The notes: generated by a model not told the origin, from the letters alone. Positions 1 to 9,828 are shown, counted from the first letter of the stretch. The stretch is 64,000 bases of DNA from Pseudomonas crudilactis (GCF_013433315.1 NZ_WXVV01000007.1:184594-248593); one strand, 5' to 3'. Made by a program: numbers and translations.

Positions 1-365
1 GAGGTCGAAACGCCCTGCATCGTGGTGAAGAATTTCTGCAGCACGCCGGTCAGGCCGGTGTTGGTGTCCGACAGCATCGAGTCCAGCGGCGTGGCCTGCG
101 CCAGGTAAGCAGCCGATTCGCTGTCGAGCGAAGTAGCGGTGTGCAGTTGGCTTTCCAGGTACGAGTTGTACACCCGGCGCACGTCAGCCAGGGTGGTGCC
201 CGTACCGATGAACACGGTGCCGAACTGCTGCGAGGATTTGGTGCCCTGCACGGTTTGCTGACGTGAATAACCGGCGGTGTCGACGTTGGCAATGTTGTTG
301 CCTGTCGTAGCCAAAGAGGACTGGCTGGCCGACAGTCCCGACATCCCGATATTGAGCAAACTCAT
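1..365 (-). CDS. flgK: FlgK, flagellar hook-associated protein 1, N-terminal part (cut by window edge)
   Basis: Partial gene: the first about 121 codons, the rest lying left of the window. FlgK joins the flagellar hook to the filament and is exported through the flagellar type III apparatus. The N-terminus reads MSLLNIGMSGLSASQSSLAT and then GNNIANVDTAGYSRQ, the flagellar rod/hook N-terminal motif in its FlgK form. It is the last gene seen of a minus-strand flg operon and starts 24 bp after flgJ ends. Confidence 0.93.
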   Translation of the reverse strand, partial: MSLLNIGMSGLSASQSSLATTGNNIANVDTAGYSRQQTVQGTKSSQQFGTVFIGTGTTLADVRRVYNSYLESQLHTATSLDSESAAYLAQATPLDSMLSDTNTGLTGVLQKFFTTMQGVST

Positions 366-389
366 GGTTCAGACCTTATACCTTGTGCC

Positions 390-1682
390 TTAAAAAGGCG
401 TGGTGGATACACCCGCCGCAGCGTAGTTTTGGAAACTGTTCATCTGCTTGGCTATCTGCGAAATCTTTGTCGCGTAGTTCGGGTCGGTGGCGTAACCGGC
501 CTTTTGCAACTCGCGTACAAACTGTTCTGGGTTATCGGCAGACTTCACGACATCTTGATAGCGATTATTGCTCTGCAGCAAAGTCACCAGATCGTGGAAG
601 CTGTCCTTGTACGAGGCGTAGGAACGGAACTCGGCCGTCTCCTTGACCATCGCGCCATTACGGAACTCGCTGGTGATTGCGCGAGCCGAATCGCCCTTCC
701 AGTTGCTGCTCGCCTTGATGCCGAACAGGTTGTGGCTGCTGCTACCATCCTGGGCACGCATGACCGACTTGCCCCAACCGGTTTCCAGTGCCGCCTGTGC
801 CACCAGATAGCGCGGATCGACGCCGATACGGTCGGCTGCTTCCTTGGCCATCGGCAGCATGGTGTTGACGAATTCGTCGGCGGAACTGAAGGCTTTCTTC
901 GCCGGTGCCAGCGGAATCTGCGCCATCGCACGACCATAAATCTGCATCTGCCCGCCCGAGGCTTTTTCGCCCTCGGCGCGCGCCAGCCAGTCGCCGTTGT
1001 ACAGCGGGCCGGCGCCGGTCGTGGCTGCGGTCGTGGCGCGCTGCGGCAATTGTGTGGCCGCTGCCGGTGTAGCCGACGGCACCAGCCCGGCGAGCAGACG
1101 ATCAGCCAGCTTCGGTGGCAGAGCCAGACGCCGCTGATTGATCAGTTCCATGTCGTTGCGATGGGCCAGTTGTGTATTCGGTGCATTCACCGAACGCGAC
1201 GCCCACAACGGACGCTCGCCATTGAGCCGCGACAACGGGCCGTTGGTGGCCACGGTGCCGGCGGCAATCGGCGTGGCCACTGCAGCGGCTTTTGCCTTGG
1301 CTTCTTCCTGCTTGGCGGCGGACGCGGCAGCGGCCTCGCCCGGCGCCATCGGTTTGTTCTTCGACATCTGCCGCATCAGCACGTCGGCCAGACCGATACC
1401 ACCGCCCTCGCGGGACATGGAAACGGCCAGTTGCTGGTCGTACATTTCCTGATACTGCTTGGCCGCCGGCGTGTTGAGCGGGTTGTCCTGGCCCAGCGCT
1501 TCGGTGGCCGAGCGCATCGACTTGAGCATTTCGCCGAGGAACAGCGATTCGAATTCCTGCGCCACTTTGCGCATGTTCGCATCACTGTTCTTGTCGCCGA
1601 CCTTGAGCTGGTTCAGGCGATTGAGGTCCGAGTAGGAGCCCGAATCGTTGCTGCTGACCAGACCGCTTTTGCGCATATCCAT
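390..1682 (-). CDS. flgJ: FlgJ, rod-capping protein with peptidoglycan hydrolase domain
   Basis: 430 residues. FlgJ caps the growing flagellar rod in the periplasm and opens peptidoglycan so the rod can pass. The N-terminal third carries the rod-binding domain (FESLFLGEMLKSMRSA near residues 45-60). An Ala/Pro/Thr-rich linker follows. The C-terminal part is a glucosaminidase-type domain with DPRYLVAQAALETGWGKS and a conserved HNLFGIKA block. The protein is longer than the enteric form, mainly through the linker. The start follows a GAGG at 9-nt spacing, and a second in-frame ATG lies two codons in. It sits between flgI and flgK in operon order. Confidence 0.95.
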   Translation of the reverse strand: MDMRKSGLVSSNDSGSYSDLNRLNQLKVGDKNSDANMRKVAQEFESLFLGEMLKSMRSATEALGQDNPLNTPAAKQYQEMYDQQLAVSMSREGGGIGLADVLMRQMSKNKPMAPGEAAAASAAKQEEAKAKAAAVATPIAAGTVATNGPLSRLNGERPLWASRSVNAPNTQLAHRNDMELINQRRLALPPKLADRLLAGLVPSATPAAATQLPQRATTAATTGAGPLYNGDWLARAEGEKASGGQMQIYGRAMAQIPLAPAKKAFSSADEFVNTMLPMAKEAADRIGVDPRYLVAQAALETGWGKSVMRAQDGSSSHNLFGIKASSNWKGDSARAITSEFRNGAMVKETAEFRSYASYKDSFHDLVTLLQSNNRYQDVVKSADNPEQFVRELQKAGYATDPNYATKISQIAKQMNSFQNYAAAGVSTTPF

Positions 1683-1693
1683 AAGGGTCGGCC

Positions 1694-2809
1694 TCAGATC
1701 ACGATCAGGTCGGCTTGCAACGCGCCGGCCTGCTTCAGCGCTTCGAGGATCGCCATCAAGTCACCCGGCGCCGCGCCGACCTGGTTCACCGCACGCACGA
1801 TTTCGTCGAGGGTGGTGCCTGGGCCGAACTTGAACATCGGCTTGGCTTCCTGCTCGGCATTCACCCGCGAGCGTGGCACGACAGCGGTCTGGCCGTTGGA
1901 CAACGGACCCGGCTGACTGACGATCGGGTCTTCGGTGATCGTCACGGTCAGGCTGCCGTGGGTCACGGCGGCCGGGGAAACCTTGACGTTCTGGCCGATG
2001 ACGATGGTGCCGGTCCGCGAGTTGATGATGACTTTCGCCACCGCCTGACCCGGATCGACCTCGAGGTTTTCCAGAATCGACAAGTAGTCGACGCGCTGGC
2101 TCGGATCGAGTGGCGCGGTGACACGGATCGAACCGCCGTCGATGGCTTGCGCAACGCCAGGGCCAAGCATGTCGTTGATCTTGTCGACGATACGTTTGGC
2201 GGTGGTGAAGTCGGAACGGTTGAGGTTCAGCGTCAGGCTGTTGCCCTGGTTGAAACCGCTCGGCACCGAACGCTCCACCGAGGCACCGCCAGGGATACGG
2301 CCGGCCGACGGAACGTTGACGGTGATCTTCGAACCGTCACGGCCTTCAGCATCAAAACCGCCGACCACCAGGTTGCCCTGAGCGATGGCGTAGACGTTGC
2401 CGTCGATACCCTTGAGCGGGGTCAGCAACAGTGTGCCGCCGCGCAGGCTCTTGGAGTTACCGATCGAGGACACGGTGATATCGACCTGCTGACCCGGTTT
2501 GGCGAACGCCGGCAAGTCGGCACTGATCGACACCGCCGCGACGTTCTTCAACTGCACGTTGCCCGATCCCGGCGGCACCTTGATGCCGAACTGCGAGAGC
2601 ATGTTGTTGAAGGTCTGCAGGGTGAACGGGGTTTGCGTCGTCTGGTCGCCGGTACCGTTAAGCCCGACCACCAGGCCGTAACCGATCAACTGGTTGGAGC
2701 GCACGCCAGAGATGCTGGCGATATCTTTCAGCCGCTCGGCGTGGGCAGCAAAGGCTGCGGACATCAGCGCCGCAGCCAGCATGAGGCTCTTGAAATTCAA
2801 AGTCGCCAC
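1694..2809 (-). CDS. flgI: FlgI, flagellar P-ring protein
   Basis: 371 residues. FlgI forms the P ring around the rod in the peptidoglycan layer. A signal peptide (hydrophobic run, then AFAAHA) precedes the mature start [20 protein letters not shown], a hallmark of the family, and the C-terminus ends LQADLIVI. The chosen start is a GTG directly after the flgH stop, with no clear Shine-Dalgarno. It gives a normal signal peptide with a lysine at residue 7. An ATG nine codons further in (2782) would leave a very short one. Translation is probably coupled to flgH. Confidence 0.93.
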   Translation of the reverse strand: MATLNFKSLMLAAALMSAAFAAHAERLKDIASISGVRSNQLIGYGLVVGLNGTGDQTTQTPFTLQTFNNMLSQFGIKVPPGSGNVQLKNVAAVSISADLPAFAKPGQQVDITVSSIGNSKSLRGGTLLLTPLKGIDGNVYAIAQGNLVVGGFDAEGRDGSKITVNVPSAGRIPGGASVERSVPSGFNQGNSLTLNLNRSDFTTAKRIVDKINDMLGPGVAQAIDGGSIRVTAPLDPSQRVDYLSILENLEVDPGQAVAKVIINSRTGTIVIGQNVKVSPAAVTHGSLTVTITEDPIVSQPGPLSNGQTAVVPRSRVNAEQEAKPMFKFGPGTTLDEIVRAVNQVGAAPGDLMAILEALKQAGALQADLIVI

Positions 2810-3505
2810 CTAGAAAGGGAACAGCGGGCTGAGGAAGAAACGGTCGAACCAGCCTGGCTGACTCGCATCGGCAAACGAACCGGTGCCCGAGTAGGTGATG
2901 CGCGCATCGGCGACACGGGTCGACGACACGGTGTTGTCCGTGGCGATGTCATCGGCACGCACTAAACCTGCAATCCGCACCAGCTCATCGCCGGTGTTGA
3001 GGGTCATCCACTTCTCACCGCGCACAGCAATGATGCCGTTGGGCAAGACGTCAGCCACGGTCACGGTGACCGAACCGGTCAGGGTGTTGCCCTGCGCGGC
3101 CTTGCTGTCGCCCTTGGTGGCGCGGTCGCCGCTGTAGCCAACGTCCAGACTCAGATCGTTACCGCCCAACGGGTTGTTGGTGGTACCGCTGCCGCCGAAC
3201 AACGAGGTCAGACCGATACCGGTCTTGCTGTTCTTGGCCACTTGCGAGTTGGCGTTCTTGCTCGCCTGCGTGCGCTCGTTGAGGGTGATGGTGATGATGT
3301 CACCAACCCGGAAAGCCTTGCGGTCGCTGTACAGGTTCTGCTCGAAGCCGGCCTGATAGATCGAGCCATTATTGGCCGCAGCCGGCAGCGGCGTGCGCGG
3401 CAACACCGGGGCGTAGTAAGGGTCATTGGGCTTGGGCGTCGGGGCGACGCAGCCCGCGAGCGAGACGACTCCACTCAATGCCAGAACAGATACGAAGCGA
3501 TTCAT
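2810..3505 (-). CDS. flgH: FlgH, flagellar L-ring lipoprotein
   Basis: 231 residues. FlgH is the outer-membrane L-ring lipoprotein. The signal peptide ends in a lipobox (SLAGC, lipidated Cys19). The mature protein contains [20 protein letters not shown] and [19 protein letters not shown], typical of FlgH, and ends with [12 protein letters not shown]. It lies 52 bp downstream of flgG, and its stop abuts the flgI start. Confidence 0.95.
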   Translation of the reverse strand: MNRFVSVLALSGVVSLAGCVAPTPKPNDPYYAPVLPRTPLPAAANNGSIYQAGFEQNLYSDRKAFRVGDIITITLNERTQASKNANSQVAKNSKTGIGLTSLFGGSGTTNNPLGGNDLSLDVGYSGDRATKGDSKAAQGNTLTGSVTVTVADVLPNGIIAVRGEKWMTLNTGDELVRIAGLVRADDIATDNTVSSTRVADARITYSGTGSFADASQPGWFDRFFLSPLFPF

Positions 3506-3557
3506 GACCCTACCTCACGGTGTTGCAGGCGACCTCATGGCCGCCTCATAGACTTGA

Positions 3558-4343
3558 TTACAGATTCTGCGTTACGAACGAGAGCATCTGGTCGGCGGTG
3601 GAGATCACCTTGGAGTTCATCTCGTAAGCGCGCTGAGTGGTGATCATGTTGACCATCTCTTCAACGGTGCTGACGTTGGAGGTTTCCAGGGTGTTCTGCA
3701 GCATGGTGCCAAACCCGTTCAGGCCCGGAGTACCGACTTGCGGCGCGCCGGAAGCAGCGGTTTCCAGGAACAGGTTGTTGCCCACGGCTTGCAGACCGGC
3801 CGGGTTGATGAAGTCGGCGGTTTGCAGGTTGCCGATCACTTGCGCTGCCGGGTTGCCGGCGATGGTCACCGACACTGTGCCGTCACGGCCGACGGTGAAG
3901 GTCTGGGCATCGTTCGGAATGACGATGGCCGGTTCCAGAGCGAAACCGCTGGCGTTGACGATCTGGCCGTTGGAATCGAGGTGGAAGGTACCGTCACGGG
4001 TGTAGGACGTGGTGCCGTCCGGCTGCAGGATCTGGAAGAAACCGCGACCGTCGATGGCCATGTCCAGCGGCTGCTCGGTGGTTTGCAGGCTGCCGGCGGT
4101 GAAGTTTTTCTGGGTGCCGACGATACGCACACCGGTACCCAGTTGCAGACCCGACGGCAGTTCGCTGTCCTGGGTCGACTGGGCGCCTGGCTGACGCTTG
4201 ATCTGATAGAGCAAGTCCTGGAATTCGGCGCGATCACGCTTGAAACCCGTGGTCGACACGTTCGCCAGGTTGTTGGAAATGGTGGTCAGGTTGGTGTCCT
4301 GGGCGGACAGACCGGTTTTGGCAACCCATAGAGCCGGAAGCAT
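3558..4343 (-). CDS. flgG: FlgG, distal rod protein
   Basis: 261 residues, the normal length for FlgG. It builds the distal rod of the basal body. The N-terminus MLPALWVAKTGLSAQDTNLT and NNLANVSTTGFKRDRAEFQD is the rod/hook consensus. The C-terminal block SNVSTVEEMVNMITTQRAYE with SKVISTADQML is the family signature. It is 45 bp downstream of flgF on the same strand. Confidence 0.96.
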   Translation of the reverse strand: MLPALWVAKTGLSAQDTNLTTISNNLANVSTTGFKRDRAEFQDLLYQIKRQPGAQSTQDSELPSGLQLGTGVRIVGTQKNFTAGSLQTTEQPLDMAIDGRGFFQILQPDGTTSYTRDGTFHLDSNGQIVNASGFALEPAIVIPNDAQTFTVGRDGTVSVTIAGNPAAQVIGNLQTADFINPAGLQAVGNNLFLETAASGAPQVGTPGLNGFGTMLQNTLETSNVSTVEEMVNMITTQRAYEMNSKVISTADQMLSFVTQNL

Positions 4344-4388
4344 TCGATTCTCCTCGTGCGCCTGTTTTTCGGCGCGACGTTCTGATAA

Positions 4389-5129
4389 TTAGCTGATCTG
4401 CAAGACCCGAGCCATGGCCTGGTCGTCGTCTTTGGCGGTATTCATCATCTTGACGTGCAACTCGAACTGCTTGGCCAGGGCCAGCACCGAGGTCATCTCT
4501 TCAACGGCGTTGACGTTGCTCGATTCAAGGAAACCCGACACCAGTTTGACGTTGGCATCGGCCGGCGCAGGCTGGCCGTCTTTGGTGTAGATCGAGCCGT
4601 CGAGACCCTTGTTCATGTTCTTGATGTCCGGGTTGACCAGTTTGATCCGGTCGACTTCCGCCATGACGCGCGGGCCTTCGCCCATCGCACGAATACTGAT
4701 GGTGCCGTCTTCACCGACTTCGATCTGCTGCTCAGGCGGCACGGCGATCGGGCCGCCATTGCCGATCACCGGCATGCCGTTGCCAGCACGCAGCACGCCG
4801 AGGGCGTCAACGTTGAGGCTGCCGGTACGCACGTAGCTTTCGCCGCCATTGGGGTTCTGCACGGCGATAAAACCGTTGCCGGTGACGGCAACGTCGAGGT
4901 CACGCCCAGTCTGCACCAGCGAGCCCGGGGTGAAGTCGGTGGCTGGCCGTTCGCTCATGGCAAACGCACGCGCCGGAAAGCTGTCACCGAACACCGGCAT
5001 CGAACGCGCCTGTTCCAGGTCGCGCTGAAAACCGTTGGTGGAGATGTTCGCCAGGTTGTTGGCATGCGCCTTTTGCGCCAGTGCATTCTGGCTGGCGCCG
5101 GTCATTGCCACATAAAGGTACTTGTCCAC
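4389..5129 (-). CDS. flgF: FlgF, proximal rod protein
   Basis: 246 residues. FlgF is a proximal rod subunit. I place the start at the GTG at 5127-5129, giving (M)DKYLYVAMTGASQNALAQKA, the standard FlgF N-terminus, behind a GAGGA Shine-Dalgarno. An upstream ATG extending it by 34 residues is open but has no rod-like sequence and is rejected. The C-terminal block NVNAVEEMTSVLALAKQFEL matches the family. It is the first flg gene in the window; a REP pair lies between it and phhR. Confidence 0.94.
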   Translation of the reverse strand: MDKYLYVAMTGASQNALAQKAHANNLANISTNGFQRDLEQARSMPVFGDSFPARAFAMSERPATDFTPGSLVQTGRDLDVAVTGNGFIAVQNPNGGESYVRTGSLNVDALGVLRAGNGMPVIGNGGPIAVPPEQQIEVGEDGTISIRAMGEGPRVMAEVDRIKLVNPDIKNMNKGLDGSIYTKDGQPAPADANVKLVSGFLESSNVNAVEEMTSVLALAKQFELHVKMMNTAKDDDQAMARVLQIS

Positions 5130-5314
5130 ACTCTTTCCTCTGCATGCCGGACGTTTGCCGCCCACCGCTGTACTGCTGAGCCATAAGCAATTTGCAGACC
5201 AACTTTTTTCTGGCGGACGAAGACCCGGCAAACAAAGGACTTGGGGGATGTTGCGAGGGAATTGGAAATGTATCGAAGTCGAAAAACCGGCGGTGTTATG
5301 CCGCTTGGCGGCAA

Positions 5315-5403
5315 AAGATCAAAAGATCGCAGCGTGCCGCAGCTCCTACATTTGAAATGCGTATTCCTGTAGGAGCTGCCGAAGGCTGCGATCTTTTGAT
5401 CTT
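5315..5403. repeat. REP doublet (GCAGCTCCTACA family), flgF-phhR
   Basis: Two inverted copies of a Pseudomonas REP unit. The left arm runs AAGATCAAAAGATCGCAG then GCCGCAGCTCCTACA; the right arm is its imperfect reverse complement, TGTAGGAGCTGCCGAAGGCT onward. The left arm has a small change (GCGTGCC) relative to the right. The element overlaps the phhR stop codon, so it may form the 3' end of that transcript. The same family recurs at 9829-9910. Confidence 0.85.
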
Positions 5404-6964
5404 AAGCTTCGGGATCTTTGCCGACTTCATACTCACGCAGTTTGTTGGCAATGGTGGTGTGCGAAACCCCCAGCCGCTTACCCAACTGCCGACTGCTCGG
5501 ATGCTCGGAATACAACCGCTCCAGCACCGCTTTCTCAAAGCGCCCGACAATCTCGTCCAGCCCACCCTCCAGCGAGAAATCGCCAAGCGGCTGACGCACG
5601 CCGTAATCCGGCAGACGAATATGCTCGGCCTTCACCGTGCCGCCGTCGCACAGCGAAACCGCCTGAAACAGCACGTTCTCCAGTTGCCGCACGTTGCCCG
5701 GCCAGTGGTAATGACTGAGCCGATCCATCGCCGCCGGCGCCAGTTTCGGTAGCGAGCAACCGATCTGCCGACTGGCCTGATCGAGAAAATGCTCAACCAG
5801 TGGGGTCAAGCCGTCGAGGCATTCACGCAGCGGCGGGATGTGCAGGGAGAGCACGTTCAAGCGGTGATACAAATCCTGGCGAAACTCGCCGCGCGCGCAC
5901 AGCTCCGACAAGTCGACCTGCGTCGCACAGATGACCCGCACATCCAGATAAACCTCTTCATCACTGCCGACCCGGCGAAAGCAACCGTCCTGCAAAAAGC
6001 GCAGCAACTTCACTTGAAGACGCGGGCTCATCTCACCGACACCGTCAAGAAACAGCGTGCCGCCCGCCGTCAATTCCAGCAGCCCGAGCTTGCCTTCGGC
6101 GCGTGCACCTTCGAAGGCGCCGGGGCCGTAGCCGAACAGTTCGGTCTCGGCCATCGACTCCGGCAAGCCTGCACAGTTGAGCGCCATCAACGGCGACTGC
6201 CCGCGCGGACTGGCGAGGTGGCAAGCGCGTGCGAGCAATTCCTTACCGGTGCCGGTTTCGCCTTCAATCAATAACGGCGCATCGAGCGGTGCCATGCGCC
6301 TGGCTTCACGCACCACCGCCGCCATGACTTTAGAGCTCTGGAAAATGCTGTCGAAACCACGCAGTTCCTGTTTGCGCACGTTGTAGATGCGCTCGCCGAC
6401 ACGGTCGGCGCGGTGCAAGGTCAGCACCGCACCGGCCATCGCTTCACTGTCGTCATGCTCCGATTGCAGCGGCGCAATGTCGGCCAGAAAGATGTCGCCC
6501 TTGACCTTGACCCGCATGCCGTTGATTCGCGATTTATTCGCGCGCACCAGTTCCGGCAAGTCGAAATCTTCGGCGTAACGCGACAGCGGAATCCCCGGCA
6601 CCTCGTCGACCCGTACACCGAGCAACTGCGCCGCCGCACGGTTGGCAGCGACGATCGAGCCGCCCATGTCGATCGACAGCACCGGAAACTCCAGCGCGCC
6701 GAGCAAGGCGTTCAACTCCATGTGCCGCCGCTCGCTGGGCATCAGCCCTACCCGCTTGACGCCAAACACCCCGGCGATCGCCTCGAACTTCGGCCGCAGC
6801 GCCTGGAACTGGATATTGATCAGGTTCGGGCAATGCAGATAAATCGCATTGCCATGCTCGCCACCGACCTCACCGCGCGCCACGTTGATCCCGTAGGCAA
6901 CCAGCAGGTTGAGGATGTCACGCAGGATGCCGATGCGGTTCTGGCAGTGGACTTTGATGCGCAT
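5402..6964 (-). CDS. phhR: PhhR, TyrR-type transcriptional regulator of aromatic amino acid catabolism
   Basis: 520 residues, the TyrR/PhhR architecture. An N-terminal ACT domain (MRIKVHCQNRIGILRDILNL, residues 1-75) is followed by a PAS domain (about 85-185). The AAA+ domain has Walker A GETGTGKE (235-242) and Walker B GTLFLDGVGE. The C-terminal TyrR-type helix-turn-helix contains SRQLGKRLGVSHTTIANKLR. The sigma54 contact loop GAFTGA reads GAFEGA (282-287), so contact with sigma54 is doubtful; TyrR-type proteins work with sigma70. It is divergent from phhABC, the known arrangement in pseudomonads. Confidence 0.93.
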   Translation of the reverse strand: MRIKVHCQNRIGILRDILNLLVAYGINVARGEVGGEHGNAIYLHCPNLINIQFQALRPKFEAIAGVFGVKRVGLMPSERRHMELNALLGALEFPVLSIDMGGSIVAANRAAAQLLGVRVDEVPGIPLSRYAEDFDLPELVRANKSRINGMRVKVKGDIFLADIAPLQSEHDDSEAMAGAVLTLHRADRVGERIYNVRKQELRGFDSIFQSSKVMAAVVREARRMAPLDAPLLIEGETGTGKELLARACHLASPRGQSPLMALNCAGLPESMAETELFGYGPGAFEGARAEGKLGLLELTAGGTLFLDGVGEMSPRLQVKLLRFLQDGCFRRVGSDEEVYLDVRVICATQVDLSELCARGEFRQDLYHRLNVLSLHIPPLRECLDGLTPLVEHFLDQASRQIGCSLPKLAPAAMDRLSHYHWPGNVRQLENVLFQAVSLCDGGTVKAEHIRLPDYGVRQPLGDFSLEGGLDEIVGRFEKAVLERLYSEHPSSRQLGKRLGVSHTTIANKLREYEVGKDPEA

Positions 6965-7001
6965 ATATAAGGCCCGACAAGATGGGGAGTTGAATACCGA
7001 A

Positions 7002-7094
7002 CCTGTGGGAGCGAGCTTGCTCGCGAAGGCGTCAGCACATCCAGCATTGATGTGTCAGACCCAGCGCTTTCGCGAGCAAGCTCGCTCCCACAGG
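7002..7094. repeat. REPIN (GTGGGAGCGAGCTTGCTCGC family), phhR-phhA
   Basis: A long imperfect palindrome: CCTGTGGGAGCGAGCTTGCT at the left, its reverse complement at the right, and about 40 bp of unrelated spacer. This is the common P. fluorescens-group REP unit arranged as an inverted doublet. It lies upstream of phhA but outside the proposed regulator boxes. Confidence 0.9.
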
Positions 7095-7144
7095 GTATTG
7101 AGGTGCGCCCGAAGCTCATTTTTCTGTCGAGGCACGCAGATAGT

Positions 7145-7162
7145 TGTCAAGATTATGTGACA
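7145..7162. promoter_or_regulatory. Candidate PhhR/TyrR box, distal
   Basis: TGTCAA-GATTAT-GTGACA, a dyad fitting the TGTAAA-N6-TTTACA layout of TyrR-class boxes with two mismatches per arm. It is about 195 bp upstream of phhA and 72 bp (centre to centre) from the proximal box. Assignment is by pattern and context only. Confidence 0.45.
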
Positions 7163-7216
7163 GGTACTGACCTTTTCAAACCCGGGAATCACCGCAAATG
7201 CGAGATACCCGCCAAA

Positions 7217-7234
7217 CCGTAACGATAACTTTAC
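7217..7234. promoter_or_regulatory. Candidate PhhR/TyrR box, proximal to phhA
   Basis: CGTAAC-GATAAC-TTTACG is a near-perfect dyad matching TGTAAA-N6-TTTACA with few mismatches. It lies 122 bp upstream of the phhA start, in the promoter region expected to be bound by the divergently encoded PhhR. Confidence 0.6.
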
Positions 7235-7356
7235 GAATTAAGGAGAAATTTCCTACACGCAGACGATTCAACCTGCTGCACATCAACCCGCTCTCGGGTA
7301 ATTCTGAATCCATCGCTGGACATAACAAGAACGAATTCCCCTAGCAGGAGAGCAGT

Positions 7357-8148
7357 ATGAAGCAGACGCAATACGTGGCCCGCGAGCCCGATGCGCAAGG
7401 TTTTATCGACTACCCCGCCGAAGAACACGCGGTGTGGAACACGCTGATCACTCGCCAGTTGAAAGTGATCGAAGGGCGTGCCTGCCAGGAGTATCTGGAC
7501 GGTATCGAAAAACTCGGTCTGCCCCACGACCGCATTCCGCAACTCGGCGAGATCAACAAGGTGCTCGGCGAGACCACCGGTTGGCAGGTCGCCCGCGTTC
7601 CGGCACTGATCCCCTTCCAGACCTTTTTCGAACTGCTGGCCAGCAAGCAATTTCCGGTCGCTACGTTTATTCGTACCCGCGAAGAGCTGGACTACCTGCA
7701 AGAACCGGATATTTTCCACGAGATCTTTGGTCACTGCCCGCTGCTGACCAACCCGTACTTCGCCGAATTCACCCACACCTACGGCAAACTCGGTTTGCAG
7801 GCCACCAAGGAGGAACGCGTTTATCTGGCGCGTCTGTACTGGATGACCATCGAGTTCGGCCTGGTCGACACCCCGCAAGGCAAACGCATCTACGGCGGCG
7901 GCATCCTGTCCTCGCCCAAAGAAACCGTTTATTCGCTGTCGGACGAGCCGGAGCATCAAGCCTTCGATCCGCTCGAAGCCATGCGCACGCCGTATCGCAT
8001 CGACATCCTGCAACCGCTGTACTTTGTCCTGCCGAATCTCAAGCGTCTGTTCGACGTGGCGCATGAAGACATCATGGCCATGGTTCGCCAAGGCATGCAG
8101 CTGGGTCTGCACGCACCGAAATTTCCGCCGAAACCGAAAGCCGCGTGA
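7357..8148 (+). CDS. phhA: Phenylalanine-4-hydroxylase
   Basis: 263 residues, the normal size of the single-domain bacterial enzyme. It converts phenylalanine to tyrosine with tetrahydrobiopterin-type cofactor, iron and oxygen. The iron ligands are visible as His121 and His126 in DIFHEIFGHCPLL and Glu166 in LYWMTIEFGLV. The start has an upstream AGGAG. It is the first gene of phhABC; phhB follows after 117 bp, and expression is expected to depend on PhhR. Confidence 0.97.
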   Translation: MKQTQYVAREPDAQGFIDYPAEEHAVWNTLITRQLKVIEGRACQEYLDGIEKLGLPHDRIPQLGEINKVLGETTGWQVARVPALIPFQTFFELLASKQFPVATFIRTREELDYLQEPDIFHEIFGHCPLLTNPYFAEFTHTYGKLGLQATKEERVYLARLYWMTIEFGLVDTPQGKRIYGGGILSSPKETVYSLSDEPEHQAFDPLEAMRTPYRIDILQPLYFVLPNLKRLFDVAHEDIMAMVRQGMQLGLHAPKFPPKPKAA

Positions 8149-8265
8149 ACCGCGACTTTTGCTGACAATTGAGCCTGTCAGTCGCCGCCACTTTGGTTTA
8201 GCGTGACGGCATTGACGGCTCAAACGCTTTAATAAAAAAAACACACTCGATTTCAGGAATACGCC

Positions 8266-8622
8266 ATGTCCACTTTGAACCAAGCCCACTGCGAAGCCTG
8301 CCGCGCCGATGCGCCACAAGTCAGCGACGAAGAACTGCCGATCCTGATCAAGCAGATCCCTGACTGGAACATCGAAGTGCGCGACAGCATCATGCAACTG
8401 GAGAAGGTCTTCCTGTTCAAGAACTTCAAGCATGCGCTGGCCTTCACCAACGCTGTCGGCGAGATCTCCGAGGCCGAAGGTCACCACCCGGGCCTGCTGA
8501 CCGAATGGGGCAAAGTCACCGTGACCTGGTGGAGCCACTCGATCAAAGGCCTGCACCGCAACGACTTCATCATGGCCGCGCGCACTGACGAAGTGGCCAA
8601 GACCGCAGAAGGACGCAAGTAA
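8266..8622 (+). CDS. phhB: Pterin-4a-carbinolamine dehydratase
   Basis: 118 residues. It dehydrates the 4a-hydroxypterin made by PhhA, recycling the cofactor. The active-site block [20 protein letters not shown] (His73, His74) and [14 protein letters not shown] are the family signature. Its stop overlaps the next start by one base (TAATG), so it is translationally coupled to phhC. Confidence 0.96.
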
Positions 8623-9815
8623 TGCACTTCGACGCCATCGGCCGGGTACCCGGCGACCCGATCCTCGGCTTGATGGAGGCGTATGCGCAGGACGCCAACC
8701 CGCGCAAATTCGACTTGGGCGTTGGCGTCTACAAGGATGCCCAGGGCCTGACGCCGATCCCGGAAGCGGTGAAAATTGCCGAAGCGCGCCTCGTCGAAAG
8801 CCAGGACACCAAGACCTACATCGGTGGTCACGGTAACCCGCTGTTCGGCAAAGTCATCAATGAGCTGGTGCTGGGCACCGACGCGAAGCTGATCGCCGAA
8901 CAACGGGCCGGCGCCACCCAGACCCCTGGCGGTACCGGTGCGCTGCGTCTGGCCGCCGACTTCATCGCCCAGTGCCTGCCGGGCAAAGGCGTTTGGTTGA
9001 GCAATCCGACCTGGCCGATACACGAAACCATTTTCGCCGCGGCCGGGGTCAAGGTCAGTCACTACCCGTACGTGGGCAGTGACAACCGCCTCGACGTCGA
9101 CGCCATGCTCGCAGTGCTCAACGAAGTACCGAAGGGCGATGTGGTGCTGCTGCACGCGTGCTGCCACAACCCGACCGGTTTTGATTTGAGCCATGACGAC
9201 TGGCAGCGCGTGCTCGATGTGGTACGCGCCCGCAATCTGCTGCCGCTGATCGACTTTGCCTACCAGGGCTTTGGCGACGGTCTGGAGCAGGATGCGTGGT
9301 CGACCCGGCTGTTCGCGGCAGAAGTGCCCGAGCTACTGATCACCAGTTCCTGCTCGAAGAACTTCGGCCTGTACCGCGACCGTACCGGTGCGCTGATCGT
9401 CTGCGCGAAAACCGCCGACAAGCTCATCGACATCCGCAGCCAACTGGCCAACATTGCCCGCAACCTGTGGTCGACGCCGCCGGATCACGGTGCGGCGGTG
9501 GTCGCGACCATCCTCGCCGATCCAGAGCTGAAAGCCCGCTGGGCCGATGAAGTGGAAGCCATGCGCCTGCGCATTGCGCAACTGCGCAGCGGCCTGGTCG
9601 AAGCGCTGGAGCCACACGGTTTACGTGAGCGCTTTGCGCACATTGGCGTGCAGCGCGGGATGTTCTCTTACACCGGCCTGTCGCCGGAGCAAGTGAAACA
9701 ACTTCGCGAGCATCACAGCGTGTACATGGTCAGCTCGGGCCGGGCGAACGTCGCCGGCATCGACGCCACGCGCCTCGCGCTGCTGGCCGAAGCTATCGCC
9801 AGCGTCTGCAAGTAA
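8622..9815 (+). CDS. phhC: Aromatic amino acid aminotransferase
   Basis: 397 residues, a class I PLP-dependent aminotransferase like TyrB/AspC. It transaminates tyrosine and phenylalanine to their keto acids, the step after PhhA. Visible motifs are the N-terminal DPILGLMEAYAQDANPRK, the substrate-loop region GGTGALRLAADF, and SSCSKNFGLYRDRTGAL with the PLP lysine at about residue 246. It overlaps phhB and ends the operon; a REPIN follows 13 bp downstream. Confidence 0.94.
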   Translation: MHFDAIGRVPGDPILGLMEAYAQDANPRKFDLGVGVYKDAQGLTPIPEAVKIAEARLVESQDTKTYIGGHGNPLFGKVINELVLGTDAKLIAEQRAGATQTPGGTGALRLAADFIAQCLPGKGVWLSNPTWPIHETIFAAAGVKVSHYPYVGSDNRLDVDAMLAVLNEVPKGDVVLLHACCHNPTGFDLSHDDWQRVLDVVRARNLLPLIDFAYQGFGDGLEQDAWSTRLFAAEVPELLITSSCSKNFGLYRDRTGALIVCAKTADKLIDIRSQLANIARNLWSTPPDHGAAVVATILADPELKARWADEVEAMRLRIAQLRSGLVEALEPHGLRERFAHIGVQRGMFSYTGLSPEQVKQLREHHSVYMVSSGRANVAGIDATRLALLAEAIASVCK

Positions 9816-9828
9816 CACCGCAATACCC

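Noticed and set aside
429..1916. Long plus-strand open frame opposite flgJ and the end of flgI
   Set aside because: Antisense to two clear flagellar genes; His/Arg-rich shadow translation without motifs.
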